This document shows positions 8,546 through 19,017 of a stretch of 57,848 bases of DNA, piece after piece. Origin of the DNA: Agathobacter sp. (GTDB lineage Bacteria > Bacillota > Clostridia > Lachnospirales > Lachnospiraceae). The stretch's first letter is position 1; every line of letters begins with the position of its first letter. The stretch is taken from positions 1 to 57,848 of the forward strand of contig JALEZW010000053.1 in the NCBI GenBank assembly GCA_022772675.1, written 5' to 3'. The notes beneath the pieces are model-generated. The model ran no database searches. It saw only the letters and a list, made by a program, of their open reading frames with translations, and was not told the DNA's origin. The translations under genes and the position numbers were made by a program.

Positions 8546-9769
8546 ATGGCATTAAATAAGAAATCAGTTGATGATATCAACGCAAAGGGCAAGAGAGTTC
8601 TTGTAAGATGTGACTTTAACGTACCACTTAAGAATGGTGAAATTACTGATGATACCCGTATCAAGGCAGCACTTCCTACCATTCAGAAGCTTTTAAAGGA
8701 TGGCGGAAAGGTAATTCTCTGCTCTCATCTTGGAAAAGTAAAGAACGGACCAAACGAGGGTGAGTCCTTAGCACCGGTTGCCAAGAGATTAGAGGAGCTT
8801 CTCGGCCAGAAGGTTAACTTTATATCTGATTACAACGTTACCGGCGAAGCTGCAACAAAGGCTGTCCAGGAGATGAATGAGGGAGATGTGGTATTACTTC
8901 AGAATACACGTTTCCGTGGCGCGGAGGAGACCAAAAACGGTGAGGAATTCTCCAAGGAACTTGCTGATTTAGCAGACATTTATGTATGCGATGCTTTTGG
9001 TTCTTCCCACAGAGCACATGCTTCTGTAGCAGGAGTTACCAAGTTTATCACTGCAAAGGGTGGCGAGAATGTAGTTGGTTACCTGATGCAGAAGGAAATC
9101 AACTTCCTTGGAAACGCTGTTGAGAATCCGGTACGTCCATTCGTTGCAATCTTAGGCGGCGCAAAGGTAGCTGACAAGTTAAATGTAATCAACAATCTGC
9201 TCGAGAAGTGCGATACCTTAATCATTGGTGGTGGTATGGCATATACTTTCATTAAAGCGCAGGGCTATGAGATCGGTACTTCTCTCTGCGATGACGAGAA
9301 GCTGGATTACTGTAAGGAAATGCTGGCTAAGGCTGAGAAGATGGGCAAGAAGATTCTTCTTCCGGTGGACGCAGTTACCATCAAGGATTTCCCGAACCCG
9401 ATTGATGCAGAGGTTGAGACTGAGACATACGATATCACAGCAATGCCTGCAGACCGTGAGGGATGCGATATCGGACCGAAGTCGGCAGAACTTTTTGCAG
9501 AGGCTGTTAAGACCGCAAAGACCGTTGTATGGAACGGACCTATGGGTGTATTCGAGAATCCTACCCTTGCAGCAGGTACCCTTGCAGTAGCTAAGGCTCT
9601 TGCTGAAACCGATGCAACAACCATTATCGGTGGTGGAGATTCTGCAGCAGCAGTGAACCAGATGGGCTATGCAGACAAGATGAGCCATATTTCTACCGGT
9701 GGTGGAGCTTCCCTGGAGTTTTTAGAGGGCAAGGAGCTTCCTGGCGTTATGGCAGCAGACGATAAATAA
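8546..9769 (+). CDS. pgk: Phosphoglycerate kinase
   Basis: Transfers the acyl phosphate of 1,3-bisphosphoglycerate to ADP, cytoplasmic glycolysis. A 407-residue two-domain kinase. The N-domain signature is [23 protein letters not shown], with the basic patch HLGK and [10 protein letters not shown]. The C-domain has [19 protein letters not shown], the nucleotide motif WNGPMGVFE, and the final GGGDSAAAV and [16 protein letters not shown] 8546 follows ACGGAG. A terminator separates it from gap, so it probably has its own promoter in 8422-8545; I could not fix the hexamers. Confidence 0.97.
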   Translation: MALNKKSVDDINAKGKRVLVRCDFNVPLKNGEITDDTRIKAALPTIQKLLKDGGKVILCSHLGKVKNGPNEGESLAPVAKRLEELLGQKVNFISDYNVTGEAATKAVQEMNEGDVVLLQNTRFRGAEETKNGEEFSKELADLADIYVCDAFGSSHRAHASVAGVTKFITAKGGENVVGYLMQKEINFLGNAVENPVRPFVAILGGAKVADKLNVINNLLEKCDTLIIGGGMAYTFIKAQGYEIGTSLCDDEKLDYCKEMLAKAEKMGKKILLPVDAVTIKDFPNPIDAEVETETYDITAMPADREGCDIGPKSAELFAEAVKTAKTVVWNGPMGVFENPTLAAGTLAVAKALAETDATTIIGGGDSAAAVNQMGYADKMSHISTGGGASLEFLEGKELPGVMAADDK

Positions 9770-9791
9770 TATTTCATAATGATATAAATAT

Positions 9792-9957
9792 CTAGTACAC
9801 CGAATAAAAAGTAACTGGCGCATATGAACGGTCTGCGATTCCGATAGCACAGGTCAAAAAGCCTCGACGTAGCCCGCTACGCCTTCGTTTTTTAACCTGA
9901 ACTCTCGAAACCGCATTCTCGTTCAATACACCAGAAACTTTTTACTCGGGGTACTAG
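9792..9957. repeat. 166-bp CTAG-ended palindromic element
   Basis: Begins and ends with CTAG (9792-9795 and 9954-9957). The left end (CTAGTACACCGAATAAAAAG) and the reverse complement of the right end (CTAGTACCCCGAGTAAAAAG) match closely, and the similarity runs inward through CAGGT-CAAAAA and CGTAGC to the centre, so the whole unit can fold into one long imperfect hairpin. No protein is encoded. Partial copies are at 37913 and 50644. Confidence 0.85.
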
Positions 9958-9986
9958 TGAGTGGCAAAGGTATTTTTGTCACTCAC
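9957..9986. repeat. Short palindrome of the TGAG-CAAAAGGTA family
   Basis: The 12-base arms 9957-9968 and 9975-9986 pair with one G-U, directly joined to the right end of the CTAG element. It lies about 30 bases before the tpiA start, so it would form a hairpin in the tpiA leader. Relatives are at 30362, 32579 and 40095. Confidence 0.7.
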
Positions 9987-10015
9987 ATCATTGTAATTAC
10001 GAGAGGAGAATAATC

Positions 10016-10762
10016 ATGGCAAGAAGAAAAATCGTAGCCGGCAACTGGAAAATGAACATGACTCCAAGCCAGGCTGTTAAGTTAGTAGAAGAGTTAAAGC
10101 CATTAGTAGTATCCGACAGTGTAGATGTTGTATACTGCGTTCCTGCAATTGATATTGTACCGGTTGTAGAGGCTGTTAAGGGAACAGGCGTAGAGGTTGG
10201 TGCTGAGAATATGTACTTTGAAGAGAAGGGTGCATATACCGGAGAGATTTCTGCTGAGATGTTAGTAGATGCCGGTGTTAAGTACGTTATCATCGGACAT
10301 TCCGAGAGACGTGATTATTTCAAGGAGTGCGACTGCTTACTGAATAAGAAAGTTAAGAAGGCATTCGAGGCTGGCCTTACCCCGATTCTCTGCTGCGGTG
10401 AGACATTAGAGCAGAGAGAGTCCGGTGTGACACTTGACTGGATCCGTCTTCAGATTAAGTCTGATCTGAACGGGGTTCCGGCTTCTGATGTGGCTAAGAT
10501 GGTTATTGCCTATGAGCCAATCTGGGCAATCGGAACAGGAAAGACTGCTACTTCTGATCAGGCAGAGGAAGTATGCGGCGCTATCCGTGCATGTATCAAA
10601 GAAATTTATGACGAGGCTACTGCAGAGTCTGTCCGTATCCAGTACGGCGGATCTGTGAATGCAGGAAATGCAGCAGAGCTGTTTGCAAAGCCTGACATTG
10701 ATGGCGGTCTGGTTGGTGGAGCAAGTCTTAAGGCTGACTTCGGCAAGATTGTAAATTACTAA
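10016..10762 (+). CDS. tpiA: Triosephosphate isomerase
   Basis: Interconverts dihydroxyacetone phosphate and glyceraldehyde-3-phosphate. A 248-residue TIM barrel with the N-terminal catalytic Lys in AGNWKMN, the His electrophile in [11 protein letters not shown], the catalytic Glu in [11 protein letters not shown], and the phosphate-binding [10 protein letters not shown] and [13 protein letters not shown] 10016 follows GAGGAGA. The strong codon bias is shared with gap and pgk. It sits between two palindromic repeats upstream and a terminator downstream. Confidence 0.97.
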   Translation: MARRKIVAGNWKMNMTPSQAVKLVEELKPLVVSDSVDVVYCVPAIDIVPVVEAVKGTGVEVGAENMYFEEKGAYTGEISAEMLVDAGVKYVIIGHSERRDYFKECDCLLNKKVKKAFEAGLTPILCCGETLEQRESGVTLDWIRLQIKSDLNGVPASDVAKMVIAYEPIWAIGTGKTATSDQAEEVCGAIRACIKEIYDEATAESVRIQYGGSVNAGNAAELFAKPDIDGGLVGGASLKADFGKIVNY

Positions 10763-10784
10763 TTTGGTTTTTATATGATGATGG

Positions 10785-10825
10785 GGCTATTCTCCGGGGC
10801 TTACTTCGGAAGAATAGCCTTTTTT
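10785..10825 (+). terminator. Terminator after tpiA
   Basis: GGCTATTCT (10785-10793) pairs with AGAATAGCC (10811-10819), then a run of T. It lies 22 bases after the tpiA stop. Confidence 0.9.
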
Positions 10826-10920
10826 AGAAATTTTTCTGCGAACACTTGCAATCCGTGTAAAATTATGTAATATTTATTGTTGGATAAGAACGAGTGGTTC
10901 GAAAGTGAGGATATAATATT

Positions 10921-12462
10921 ATGAGTAAAAAACCTGTTGTATTAATGGTACTTGACGGTTATGGTTTAAATGACCGTACTGAGGGTAACGCAATCGCACT
11001 TGCCAATACCCCGGTTATGGATAAATTGATGAAGGAATATCCCTTTGTGCAGGGACAGGCTTCAGGACTGGCAGTGGGGCTGCCGGATGGCCAGATGGGA
11101 AATTCCGAGGTTGGTCACATGAATATTGGTGCCGGCCGCGTTATTTACCAGGATCTGACAAGAATTACCAAGGCAATAGAGGACGGAGATTTCTTTGAGA
11201 ATAAAGCACTTCTTACCGCAATGGAAAACTGTAAGAAAAATGATTCTGACCTTCATTTATGGGGGCTCCTTTCTGATGGCGGTGTACACAGCCATATCAC
11301 CCATCTTTACGGACTCCTTGAGATGGCAAAGAGACAGGGATTAAAGAAGGTTTATGTTCACGCATTTTTAGATGGACGTGATACTCCGCCTGCTTCCGGG
11401 AAAGATTATGTTGAGGAACTGGAAAAGAAGATGGCAGAGATCGGTGTGGGTAAGATTGCATCTTTGTCCGGCCGTTATTATGCAATGGATCGTGATAACA
11501 ACTGGGATCGTGTAGAAAAAGCTTATAACTCTCTGGTAAAGGGCGAGGGTGTACAGGCAGAGAGTGCTGTGAAGGCACTGGAGGATTCCTACGCTCAGGA
11601 TGTGACGGATGAGTTTGTTCTTCCTACCGTGATTACGGAGAATGGCAAGCCGCTTTCCGTTGTAAAAGAGAATGATTCCGTTATTTTCTTTAACTTCCGT
11701 CCAGACCGGGCCCGTGAGATTACCCGTGCATTCTGCGATGACAAGTTTACAGGCTTTGACCGTCCGTTCATTAATACAACCTATGTCTGCTTCAAGGATT
11801 ATGATGAGACGATCCCCAATAAGCTGATTGCTTTCGAGAAGGAACAGATTGTGAATACTTTCGGCGAGTATCTTGCAAAATGCGGCAAGAAGCAGCTTCG
11901 TCTGGCAGAGACAGAAAAATATGCGCATGTTACTTTCTTTTTTAACGGTGGTGTTGAGGAGCCAAATGTGGATGAGGCAAGACTTCTTGTGAATTCCCCG
12001 AAGGATGTTGCGACTTATGATTTAAAGCCTGAGATGAGTGCACCGGAGGTTGGCATGGATCTGGTAGAGGCTATTAAGTCTGATAAGTATGATGTGATTG
12101 TTATCAACTTTGCCAATCCGGATATGGTAGGCCATACCGGTGTGATTCCTGCAGCCATTAAGGCAGTAGAGCGTGTGGACAGTCTTGTGGGGGAAGCAGT
12201 GGATGCCATTAAGGAAGTGGACGGTGTTCTGTTTATCTGTGCGGATCACGGAAATGCAGAGAAGATGATCGACTATGAGACAGGGGCACCCCATACCGCA
12301 CATACTACCAATCCTGTGCCGTTTATTTTGGTAAATGCAGATCAAAAGTATACACTCAGAGAGGGTGGACGTCTTGCGGATATCGCGCCGACACTGCTTG
12401 AAATTATGGGACTTGAGCAGCCGAAAGAGATGACAGGAAAGAGCCTGCTGGCAGAAAAATAA
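10921..12462 (+). CDS. gpmI: Cofactor-independent phosphoglycerate mutase
   Basis: Converts 3-phosphoglycerate to 2-phosphoglycerate with two Mn ions, no 2,3-bisphosphoglycerate needed. The 513-residue length is standard. The alkaline-phosphatase-like metal site starts with VVLMVLDGYGLN; the phosphoserine loop is QMGNSEVGHMNIGAGR near 60. HAFLDGRDTPP and FNFRPDRAREIT bind substrate, and ADHGNAEKMID plus PHTAHTTNPVPF complete the metal site. ATG 10921 follows GTGAGG. Its codon bias is milder than in gap, pgk and tpiA. The terminator upstream implies its own promoter. Confidence 0.96.
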   Translation: MSKKPVVLMVLDGYGLNDRTEGNAIALANTPVMDKLMKEYPFVQGQASGLAVGLPDGQMGNSEVGHMNIGAGRVIYQDLTRITKAIEDGDFFENKALLTAMENCKKNDSDLHLWGLLSDGGVHSHITHLYGLLEMAKRQGLKKVYVHAFLDGRDTPPASGKDYVEELEKKMAEIGVGKIASLSGRYYAMDRDNNWDRVEKAYNSLVKGEGVQAESAVKALEDSYAQDVTDEFVLPTVITENGKPLSVVKENDSVIFFNFRPDRAREITRAFCDDKFTGFDRPFINTTYVCFKDYDETIPNKLIAFEKEQIVNTFGEYLAKCGKKQLRLAETEKYAHVTFFFNGGVEEPNVDEARLLVNSPKDVATYDLKPEMSAPEVGMDLVEAIKSDKYDVIVINFANPDMVGHTGVIPAAIKAVERVDSLVGEAVDAIKEVDGVLFICADHGNAEKMIDYETGAPHTAHTTNPVPFILVNADQKYTLREGGRLADIAPTLLEIMGLEQPKEMTGKSLLAEK

Positions 12463-12553
12463 TCTGCAGAAAGCACTGAAGGTTCGGCTTTTTCGAATGA
12501 CGCGGGCTGAACTGTTACATGGAAGTTACTGTGAGATAGATAAGGAGAATGAG

Positions 12554-13429
12554 ATGAAAGAATTTAAGCCTTTCAAGGAAGGAAAAGTCAGAGAAGTATA
12601 CGACAACGGAGACAGCCTTATTATTGTGGCTACAGACCGTATTTCTGCTTTTGACAACATTTTAAAAAATAAGATTACGGACAAGGGAGCTATTTTGACC
12701 CAGATGTCTAAATTCTGGTTTGATTTTACCGGGGATGTTGTGAAGAACCACATGATTTCCGTCGATGTAAAGGACATGCCGGAGTTTTTCCGGCAGGAGC
12801 AGTTTGATGGCAACAGCATGATGTGCAAAAAACTGGAAATGCTTCCAATCGAGTGTATCGTAAGAGGTTACATTACAGGAAGCGGCTGGGCAAGTTACAA
12901 GGAAAATGGTACCGTCTGCGGAATCACACTTCCGGAGGGATTAAAAGAGTCTGACAAGCTTCCTGAGCCAATTTATACTCCAAGTACAAAGGCTGATCTG
13001 GGAGACCATGATGAGAATATCTCTTTTGAACAATCTGTAGAGGTATTAGAGAAGATTTATCCGGGTAAGGGAAGAGATTATGCAGCACAGATTAAGGATT
13101 ACACCATTACACTGTATAAGAAATGTGCAGAGTATACTCTTTCCAAGGGAATTATTATTGCAGACACAAAGTTTGAGTTTGGTCTGGATGAGAATGGACA
13201 GGTGGTATTAGGCGATGAGATGCTGACACCGGACAGCTCCAGATTCTGGCCATTAGAGGGATATCAGCCGGGGCAGGGACAGCCTTCCTTTGACAAGCAG
13301 TACGTAAGAGACTGGCTGAAGGCAAATCCGGATAGTGATTTCCTGCTTCCGGATGAGGTTGTGACAAAGACTGTTGACAAGTATAAGGAGGCTTATGAGC
13401 TTCTGACGGGAAAGCCTTTTACCCGTTAA
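12554..13429 (+). CDS. purC: Phosphoribosylaminoimidazole-succinocarboxamide synthase
   Basis: Purine step joining CAIR and aspartate with ATP. A 291-residue SAICAR synthetase of the longer type. FKEGKVREVYDNGD and ATDRISAFD open the ATP site; the family signature IECIVRGYITGSGWASYK is near 100, and IADTKFEFG with DEMLTPDSSRFWP follows. The frame is open from 12497, but TAAGGAG directly before ATG 12554 and the family start MKEFKP decide the shorter form. It begins a purC-purF-purB run with gaps of 29 and 10 bases, so one transcript is likely. Confidence 0.95.
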   Translation: MKEFKPFKEGKVREVYDNGDSLIIVATDRISAFDNILKNKITDKGAILTQMSKFWFDFTGDVVKNHMISVDVKDMPEFFRQEQFDGNSMMCKKLEMLPIECIVRGYITGSGWASYKENGTVCGITLPEGLKESDKLPEPIYTPSTKADLGDHDENISFEQSVEVLEKIYPGKGRDYAAQIKDYTITLYKKCAEYTLSKGIIIADTKFEFGLDENGQVVLGDEMLTPDSSRFWPLEGYQPGQGQPSFDKQYVRDWLKANPDSDFLLPDEVVTKTVDKYKEAYELLTGKPFTR

Positions 13430-13458
13430 TTATCATACAGAATAAGTTGGAGATTAAG

Positions 13459-14946
13459 ATGAGTCAGAATAATCAGCTGGTTAGCAGCAACTATGAGGAA
13501 GATACCCTGCACGAGGAGTGTGGAGTTTTCGGTATGTATGATTTCGATGGTGCAGATGTGGCATCGACAATTTATTACGGATTGTTTGCACTGCAGCATC
13601 GTGGCCAGGAGAGCTGCGGTATTGCAGTAAGTGATACACAGGGACCAAAGGGCAAGGTGCTTTCCTATAAGGGAATGGGACTGGTAAATGAGGTCTTTAC
13701 ACCGGAGGATTTGGAGCGGATGAAGGGCGACATTGGAGTTGGTCATGTCCGTTATTCCACAGCAGGTTCTTCCACCAGGGAAAATGCCCAGCCGCTGGTA
13801 CTTAATTACGTGAAAGGTACGCTGGCACTGGCACATAACGGAAATCTGATCAATGCACCGGAACTTCGCAAGGAGCTGGAATATACAGGTGCTATTTTCC
13901 AGACCACCATTGATTCCGAGGTCATTGCCTACTGTATTGCGAGAGAACGATTAAATTCCGCGTCGGCAGAGGAGGCCGTGCGCCGGGCATGCCAGAGGTT
14001 AAAGGGAGCATATGCACTGGTTGTGGCAAGTCCCCGGAAACTGATTGGAGCCAGGGATCCCTATGGATTTAAGCCACTCTGCATCGGAAAAAGAGATAAT
14101 TCCTACATTATCACATCGGAGACCTGTGCGCTGGATACTATCGGTGCAACTTTTGTCCGTGATGTCCTTCCGGGAGAGGTGGTAACGATTTCTCCGGAGA
14201 AGGGAATTGAATCGGATATGTCCATGGCACTGCCGAAAGAAAAAGAGGCACGCTGCATTTTTGAGTATATTTATTTTGCAAGACCGGACAGCCATATTGA
14301 CGGGGTCAGTGTCTATGCCAGCCGTCTGCAGGCGGGGCGTTATCTGGCTCAGGATTCCCCGGTGGAAGCGGATTTGGTGACCGGTGTACCGGAATCCGGT
14401 AATGCCGCAGCACTGGGCTATTCTCTGGAATCCGGCATTCCCTATGGCACGGCGTTTGTGAAGAACAGCTATGTGGGCAGAACTTTTATAAAGCCAAAGC
14501 AGAGCAGCCGTGAGTCCAGTGTACAGGTGAAACTGAATGTATTAAAGGAGGCTGTTGCAGGCAAGCGTGTCATTATGATTGACGACTCTATCGTCCGTGG
14601 AACCACATCCGACAGGATTGTCCGGATGCTTCGTGATGCGGGTGCCACAGAGGTTCATGTGCGGATTAGTTCCCCACCATTTTTGTGGCCATGTTATTTC
14701 GGAACGGATATTCCGGCCCGGGAGCAGCTGATTGCCTATAACCGTTCGATTGAGGAAATCCGCCAGATTATAGGAGCCGATACCCTGGGGTACTTGGGAA
14801 TTGACCGGCTTTCCCAGATGGTAGACGGACTTCCAATCTGTACCGGCTGTTTTACCGGAAAGTATCCCATGGAGCCGCCGAAGGAGGATATTCGCGGGGA
14901 ATATTTCGACAAAGAAATTGATTTAGAGAGAAAGATGAGCAGATAA
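13459..14946 (+). CDS. purF: Amidophosphoribosyltransferase
   Basis: Commits PRPP to purine synthesis using glutamine. Two domains in 495 residues: an N-terminal Ntn glutaminase and a C-terminal phosphoribosyltransferase with VIMIDDSIVRGTT. The nucleophilic Cys is not at position 2 but inside HEECGVFG, so about 20 residues (MSQNNQLVSS onward) form a propeptide that must be removed, as in the Bacillus-type enzyme. That class also carries a 4Fe-4S cluster, fitting the Cys residues near the C-terminus (ICTGC). ATG 13459 with TTGGAGA before it is preferred over the in-frame TTG 13447. Confidence 0.95.
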   Translation: MSQNNQLVSSNYEEDTLHEECGVFGMYDFDGADVASTIYYGLFALQHRGQESCGIAVSDTQGPKGKVLSYKGMGLVNEVFTPEDLERMKGDIGVGHVRYSTAGSSTRENAQPLVLNYVKGTLALAHNGNLINAPELRKELEYTGAIFQTTIDSEVIAYCIARERLNSASAEEAVRRACQRLKGAYALVVASPRKLIGARDPYGFKPLCIGKRDNSYIITSETCALDTIGATFVRDVLPGEVVTISPEKGIESDMSMALPKEKEARCIFEYIYFARPDSHIDGVSVYASRLQAGRYLAQDSPVEADLVTGVPESGNAAALGYSLESGIPYGTAFVKNSYVGRTFIKPKQSSRESSVQVKLNVLKEAVAGKRVIMIDDSIVRGTTSDRIVRMLRDAGATEVHVRISSPPFLWPCYFGTDIPAREQLIAYNRSIEEIRQIIGADTLGYLGIDRLSQMVDGLPICTGCFTGKYPMEPPKEDIRGEYFDKEIDLERKMSR

Positions 14947-14956
14947 GGAGATAAAA

Positions 14957-16408
14957 ATGAGCACAGACAGATATTCAAGTCCGCTTTCTGAGCGTTATGC
15001 CAGTAAGGAAATGCAGTATATTTTCTCCCAGGACATGAAGTTCTCCACATGGAGAAAGCTTTGGGTGGCACTGGCAGAAACCGAGATGGAACTGGGACTT
15101 TCCGAGAATGGAAAGCCGGTCATTACCCAGGATATGATCGATGAAATGAAAGAGCATATCTATGACATCAATTATGATGTTGCCATTGAGCGCGAGAAGC
15201 AGGTGCGCCATGATGTTATGAGCCATGTATATGCCTATGGACAGCAGTGCCCCAAAGCCGCAGGAATTATCCATTTAGGAGCAACTTCCTGCTATGTTGG
15301 AGATAATACGGATATTATCGTGATGAACGAGGCTTTAAAGCTGGTACATAAAAAGCTGATCAGTGTGATTTCCGAACTTGCTTCCTTTGCAGAAAAGTAT
15401 AAGGATCTTCCAACCCTTGCCTTTACCCATTTCCAGCCGGCACAGCCAACGACTGTTGGAAAGCGTGCCACACTCTGGATGCAGGAGTTCCTGATGGATT
15501 TAGAGGATCTGGAGTATGTACAGAGCACCCTTCGTCTACTGGGTTCTAAGGGAACCACAGGTACCCAGGCAAGCTTTTTGGAGCTGTTTGACGGAGATCA
15601 GGAGACTATTGATAAGATTGATCCGATGATTGCGGAAAAGATGGGATTTGATGCCTGCTATCCGGTTTCCGGACAGACTTATTCCCGCAAGGTGGATACA
15701 AGAGTTCTGAATGTACTTGCAGGAATTGCTGCCAGTGCAACTAAGATGTCTAACGATATCCGTCTGCTGCAGCATTTAAAGGAAGTGGAGGAGCCATTCG
15801 AGAAGAACCAGATTGGTTCTTCTGCGATGGCATATAAGAGAAATCCCATGCGGAGTGAGCGTATCGCATCTCTTTCCCGCTATGTGATGACGGATGCTTT
15901 GAATCCGGCCATTACCTCTGCAACCCAGTGGTTTGAGCGGACATTGGATGATTCGGCAAATAAGCGTCTTTCCGTACCGGAAGGATTCCTTGCTATTGAT
16001 GGCATTCTGGATCTGTGTCTGAATGTGGTGGATGGTCTGGTGGTTTATCCGAAAGTCATTCACAAGCACTTTATGGCAGAGATTCCGTTTATGGCAACGG
16101 AAAATATCATGATGGATGCTGTAAAGCAGGGCGGAAACCGTCAGGAACTCCATGAAAAAATCCGTAAACTTTCCATGGAAGCCGGAAAGAATGTGAAGGA
16201 AGAGGGCAAGGAGAACAATCTCGTTGACCTGATTGCTGCAGATCCGGCTTTCGGTCTGACGAAAGAACAGATTGAGGAAAACTTAAAGCCGGAGCTTTAT
16301 GTAGGCCGCGCACCGCGTCAGGTGGAGATTTTCCTCAGAGATGTGGTTCAGCCGGTACTGGATAAGTATAAAAATGAGCTTGGCGTAAAGGTTGAAATCA
16401 ACGTATAA
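14957..16408 (+). CDS. purB: Adenylosuccinate lyase
   Basis: Cleaves SAICAR and adenylosuccinate, releasing fumarate, so it serves both IMP synthesis and AMP formation. A 483-residue member of the fumarase/aspartase superfamily with the signature loop GSSAMAYKRNPMRSE near 291, the catalytic-His stretch HLGATSCYVGDNTD near 97 and THFQPAQPTTVGKR. ATG 14957 follows AAGGAG 10 bases after purF. It ends the purine run; a terminator hairpin follows at 16470. Confidence 0.96.
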   Translation: MSTDRYSSPLSERYASKEMQYIFSQDMKFSTWRKLWVALAETEMELGLSENGKPVITQDMIDEMKEHIYDINYDVAIEREKQVRHDVMSHVYAYGQQCPKAAGIIHLGATSCYVGDNTDIIVMNEALKLVHKKLISVISELASFAEKYKDLPTLAFTHFQPAQPTTVGKRATLWMQEFLMDLEDLEYVQSTLRLLGSKGTTGTQASFLELFDGDQETIDKIDPMIAEKMGFDACYPVSGQTYSRKVDTRVLNVLAGIAASATKMSNDIRLLQHLKEVEEPFEKNQIGSSAMAYKRNPMRSERIASLSRYVMTDALNPAITSATQWFERTLDDSANKRLSVPEGFLAIDGILDLCLNVVDGLVVYPKVIHKHFMAEIPFMATENIMMDAVKQGGNRQELHEKIRKLSMEAGKNVKEEGKENNLVDLIAADPAFGLTKEQIEENLKPELYVGRAPRQVEIFLRDVVQPVLDKYKNELGVKVEINV

Positions 16409-16469
16409 TACGTGTATCAAATGAAAAACAGGACTATTTCGATTTTCATGTCATTATAATTTATAGGAT

Positions 16470-16512
16470 CGGAACATATTCGAAGATCATATTTCGTGTA
16501 TGTTCCGTTTTT
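16470..16512 (+). terminator. Terminator after purB
   Basis: CGGAACATA (16470-16478) pairs with TATGTTCCG (16499-16507), followed by TTTTT. Confidence 0.85.
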
Positions 16513-16623
16513 GATTTAAATAAAGCCGCAAAAAGAAGCAACAGGAATGCATAAAATGAAAATCTCCCGTCATACTAAGCAAAGAGAAAAATATATTCAT
16601 TTGCAGAGAGAAGGGAGAATGGT

Positions 16624-17952
16624 ATGTCATTATCGATACGCATCACAGACGTACACGGAAGAGAAATCTTAGATTCCAGAGGAAATCCTACTGTGGAGGT
16701 GGAAGTTACCGCCCAGACGGAGACCACAGGACGAAAGACAGTTGGACGGGAATCGGTGCCCTCCGGTGCCAGTACAGGTCGTTTTGAGGCGATTGAGCTT
16801 CGGGACGGAGAGGAACGGTTTTTTGGTCTTGGGGTTTCCCGTGTGGTGGATCATATCAATAAGAGAATCAGGCAGGAACTGGTGGGCATGAATGTGCTGG
16901 ACCAGGTAAAGATTGATAGAAAACTTGTAGAACTGGACGGCACGGATAACAAGGGAAATCTGGGAGCTAATGCACTGCTGGGGGTGTCCCTCGCCTGCGC
17001 CCGTTGTGCTTCCAATGCGCTGGATATGCCCCTTTACCGTTATCTGGGAGGCATGAATGCCAAGAAGTGGCCCATGCCTATGATGAATGTCATAAACGGT
17101 GGTGCCCATGCAAAGAACAATCTGGATTTTCAGGAATTTATGATCGTGCCGGTGGGGGCTGCTTCTTTTCCGGATGCCCTGCGGATGGGCGCAGAAATCT
17201 ATCATTATCTGCGGCTGATCCTTCATGAGGAGGGAAGGCTTACGGCAGTAGGAGATGAGGGAGGTTTTGCTCCGGAGTTTTCCAATGCAAAGGAGGTTTT
17301 TGCCTGCCTGCAGCGGGCTGTGGAAAAGGCCGGATATCAGATGGGAAGTGACATAGCCTTTGCAATGGATGCGGCTGCATCCGAATTGTATAACAGCGAG
17401 GATGGCATGTATCATTTTCCGGGGGAGAGCCGCGCAAATCAAAGCGTTGAACAGAATCTTGCAAGACCCGATACGGAAGGAAACGGGGAAGTGATTCGCA
17501 GTGCACAGGAAATGATTTCCCTCTATGAGGAGCTGGCACTGGAGTATCCGCTGATTTCCATAGAGGACGGTCTGGATGAGGATGACTGGGATGGCTGGCA
17601 GGAACTGACGAATCGGCTGAATGAAAAAATGATGCTTGTGGGAGATGACCTGTTTGTCACAAATGTAAAGCGAATCCGCTGCGGAATTGACCTTCATGTG
17701 GCAAATTCCGTGCTGATTAAGGTAAATCAGATTGGAACATTAACGGAAGCCATGGATGCCATTGAACTGGCGCAGAAGAATGGATATAAGGCGGTAATCT
17801 CACATCGTTCCGGGGAAACGGAGGATGCGTTTATTGCAGACCTGGCAGTGGCAGTGAATGCAGGCTGGATCAAGACAGGCGCTCCCTGCAGAGGAGAACG
17901 CACTGCCAAATACAACCAGCTTCTTAGACTCAGTGAAGGGCTAGACGCTTAG
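16624..17952 (+). CDS. eno: Enolase, somewhat divergent copy
   Basis: Dehydrates 2-phosphoglycerate to phosphoenolpyruvate with Mg. Sequence hallmarks are intact: [38 protein letters not shown], the metal and acid residues in [21 protein letters not shown] and [15 protein letters not shown], and the general base Lys in [10 protein letters not shown] followed by [15 protein letters not shown]. Odd points: a long insertion (residues about 268-290, near [10 protein letters not shown]), and much richer GC and weaker codon bias than gap, pgk and tpiA. This could be a second, less expressed enolase, with a canonical one elsewhere (inference). The last 23 bases overlap the convergent pilT gene. ATG 16624 follows GAAGGGAGA. 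Confidence 0.92.
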   Translation: MSLSIRITDVHGREILDSRGNPTVEVEVTAQTETTGRKTVGRESVPSGASTGRFEAIELRDGEERFFGLGVSRVVDHINKRIRQELVGMNVLDQVKIDRKLVELDGTDNKGNLGANALLGVSLACARCASNALDMPLYRYLGGMNAKKWPMPMMNVINGGAHAKNNLDFQEFMIVPVGAASFPDALRMGAEIYHYLRLILHEEGRLTAVGDEGGFAPEFSNAKEVFACLQRAVEKAGYQMGSDIAFAMDAAASELYNSEDGMYHFPGESRANQSVEQNLARPDTEGNGEVIRSAQEMISLYEELALEYPLISIEDGLDEDDWDGWQELTNRLNEKMMLVGDDLFVTNVKRIRCGIDLHVANSVLIKVNQIGTLTEAMDAIELAQKNGYKAVISHRSGETEDAFIADLAVAVNAGWIKTGAPCRGERTAKYNQLLRLSEGLDA

Positions 17953-18991
17953 CCATGATTTCCGGATTTACTGCTTCTGAGACAGCAGTATGACGGTCAA
18001 TGACACCATCCTGAAAGAGTTTGTAGATGCTGGCATCCATTGCCACCATGTTTTCTGCAGATGAGGTGTAAATGATACCGTCAATCTGGTGCACCTTCCC
18101 CTCACGGATCAGGTTTCGGATGGCAGGAGTTAAGATCATGATTTCAAATGCCGGCACCATTTCCCCGGTTACGGAGGTCAAAAGCTTCTGGCTGACTACA
18201 GCCTGAAGAACCGATGCCAGCTGAATGGAAATCTGATGCTGCTGGCTGGCAGGGAAGGCATCGATAATACGATCGATGGTGTTTGCAGCTCCGGTTGTGT
18301 GGAGAGAGGAGAAAATCAGGTGTCCGGTTTCGGCAGCAGTGACAGCGGTATTGATGGTTTCATAGTCCCGCATTTCTCCAAGCAGGATGACATCCGGGCT
18401 CTGACGGAGGGCAGCACGTAATGCGGTCAGATAGCTGACGGTATCCGTGCTGATCTCCCGCTGGGAGACGATACTTTTTTCGTGCCGGTGGAGAAATTCC
18501 AGCGGATCCTCCAGCGTGATGATATGGGCCTCCCTTTCCCGGTTGATCCGGTCAATGATACAGGCTAATGTGGTTGACTTACCGCTTCCGGCAGGACCGG
18601 TGACAAGAATCATGCCGCTTTTGGAATTGGCAAGATTCATGACGGAATCGGGAATATGCAGTTCATCAGGCTTTGGCAGGTTGAAAGAAATAATACGGAT
18701 GACGGCGGAATAAGAGCCCCGCTGTTTAAAGGTACTGACCCGGAAACGGGAAACTCCGGGGATGGCAAAAGAAAAATCATCGTCTCCGGTTTCCTCAAAA
18801 TGTGTGATGTCACGTCCGGCCAGTTCATAAATACCTGTGACAAAGGTAAAGGTGTCACTGGGTTCAAGACGGTTCTGGTCAAGGGGTCTCATGACTCCTT
18901 TATTTTTACAGGTAAGTGGGCGTCCGGCAATGACAAATAAATCAGATGCACCGGTTAAGGTTGTGTCTTCCAGTATTTTTTTAATTTCCAT
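17930..18991 (-). CDS. pilT: PilT-family twitching/retraction ATPase
   Basis: Hexameric cytoplasmic ATPase that normally drives pilus retraction. 353 residues: N-terminal PAS-like domain (about 1-110), then the RecA-like core with Walker [10 protein letters not shown] near 131, the Asp box in [12 protein letters not shown], Walker [10 protein letters not shown] near 201 and the His box in [17 protein letters not shown]. The LGEMRD variant and overall length favour PilT over PilB. It is the last gene of a seven-gene minus-strand operon with PilC and pseudopilins. No PilB extension ATPase is present in the window, so this ATPase may be the operon's only motor (inference). Its 3' end overlaps eno by 23 bases. 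Confidence 0.9.
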   Translation of the reverse strand: MEIKKILEDTTLTGASDLFVIAGRPLTCKNKGVMRPLDQNRLEPSDTFTFVTGIYELAGRDITHFEETGDDDFSFAIPGVSRFRVSTFKQRGSYSAVIRIISFNLPKPDELHIPDSVMNLANSKSGMILVTGPAGSGKSTTLACIIDRINREREAHIITLEDPLEFLHRHEKSIVSQREISTDTVSYLTALRAALRQSPDVILLGEMRDYETINTAVTAAETGHLIFSSLHTTGAANTIDRIIDAFPASQQHQISIQLASVLQAVVSQKLLTSVTGEMVPAFEIMILTPAIRNLIREGKVHQIDGIIYTSSAENMVAMDASIYKLFQDGVIDRHTAVSEAVNPEIMAKRLALH

Positions 18992-19017
18992 AAATTCTTC
19001 TCCTATTCTAAAAATGT

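Noticed and set aside
16669..17697. 342-residue minus-strand frame inside eno
   Set aside because: Shadow of a conserved enolase gene; no family features.
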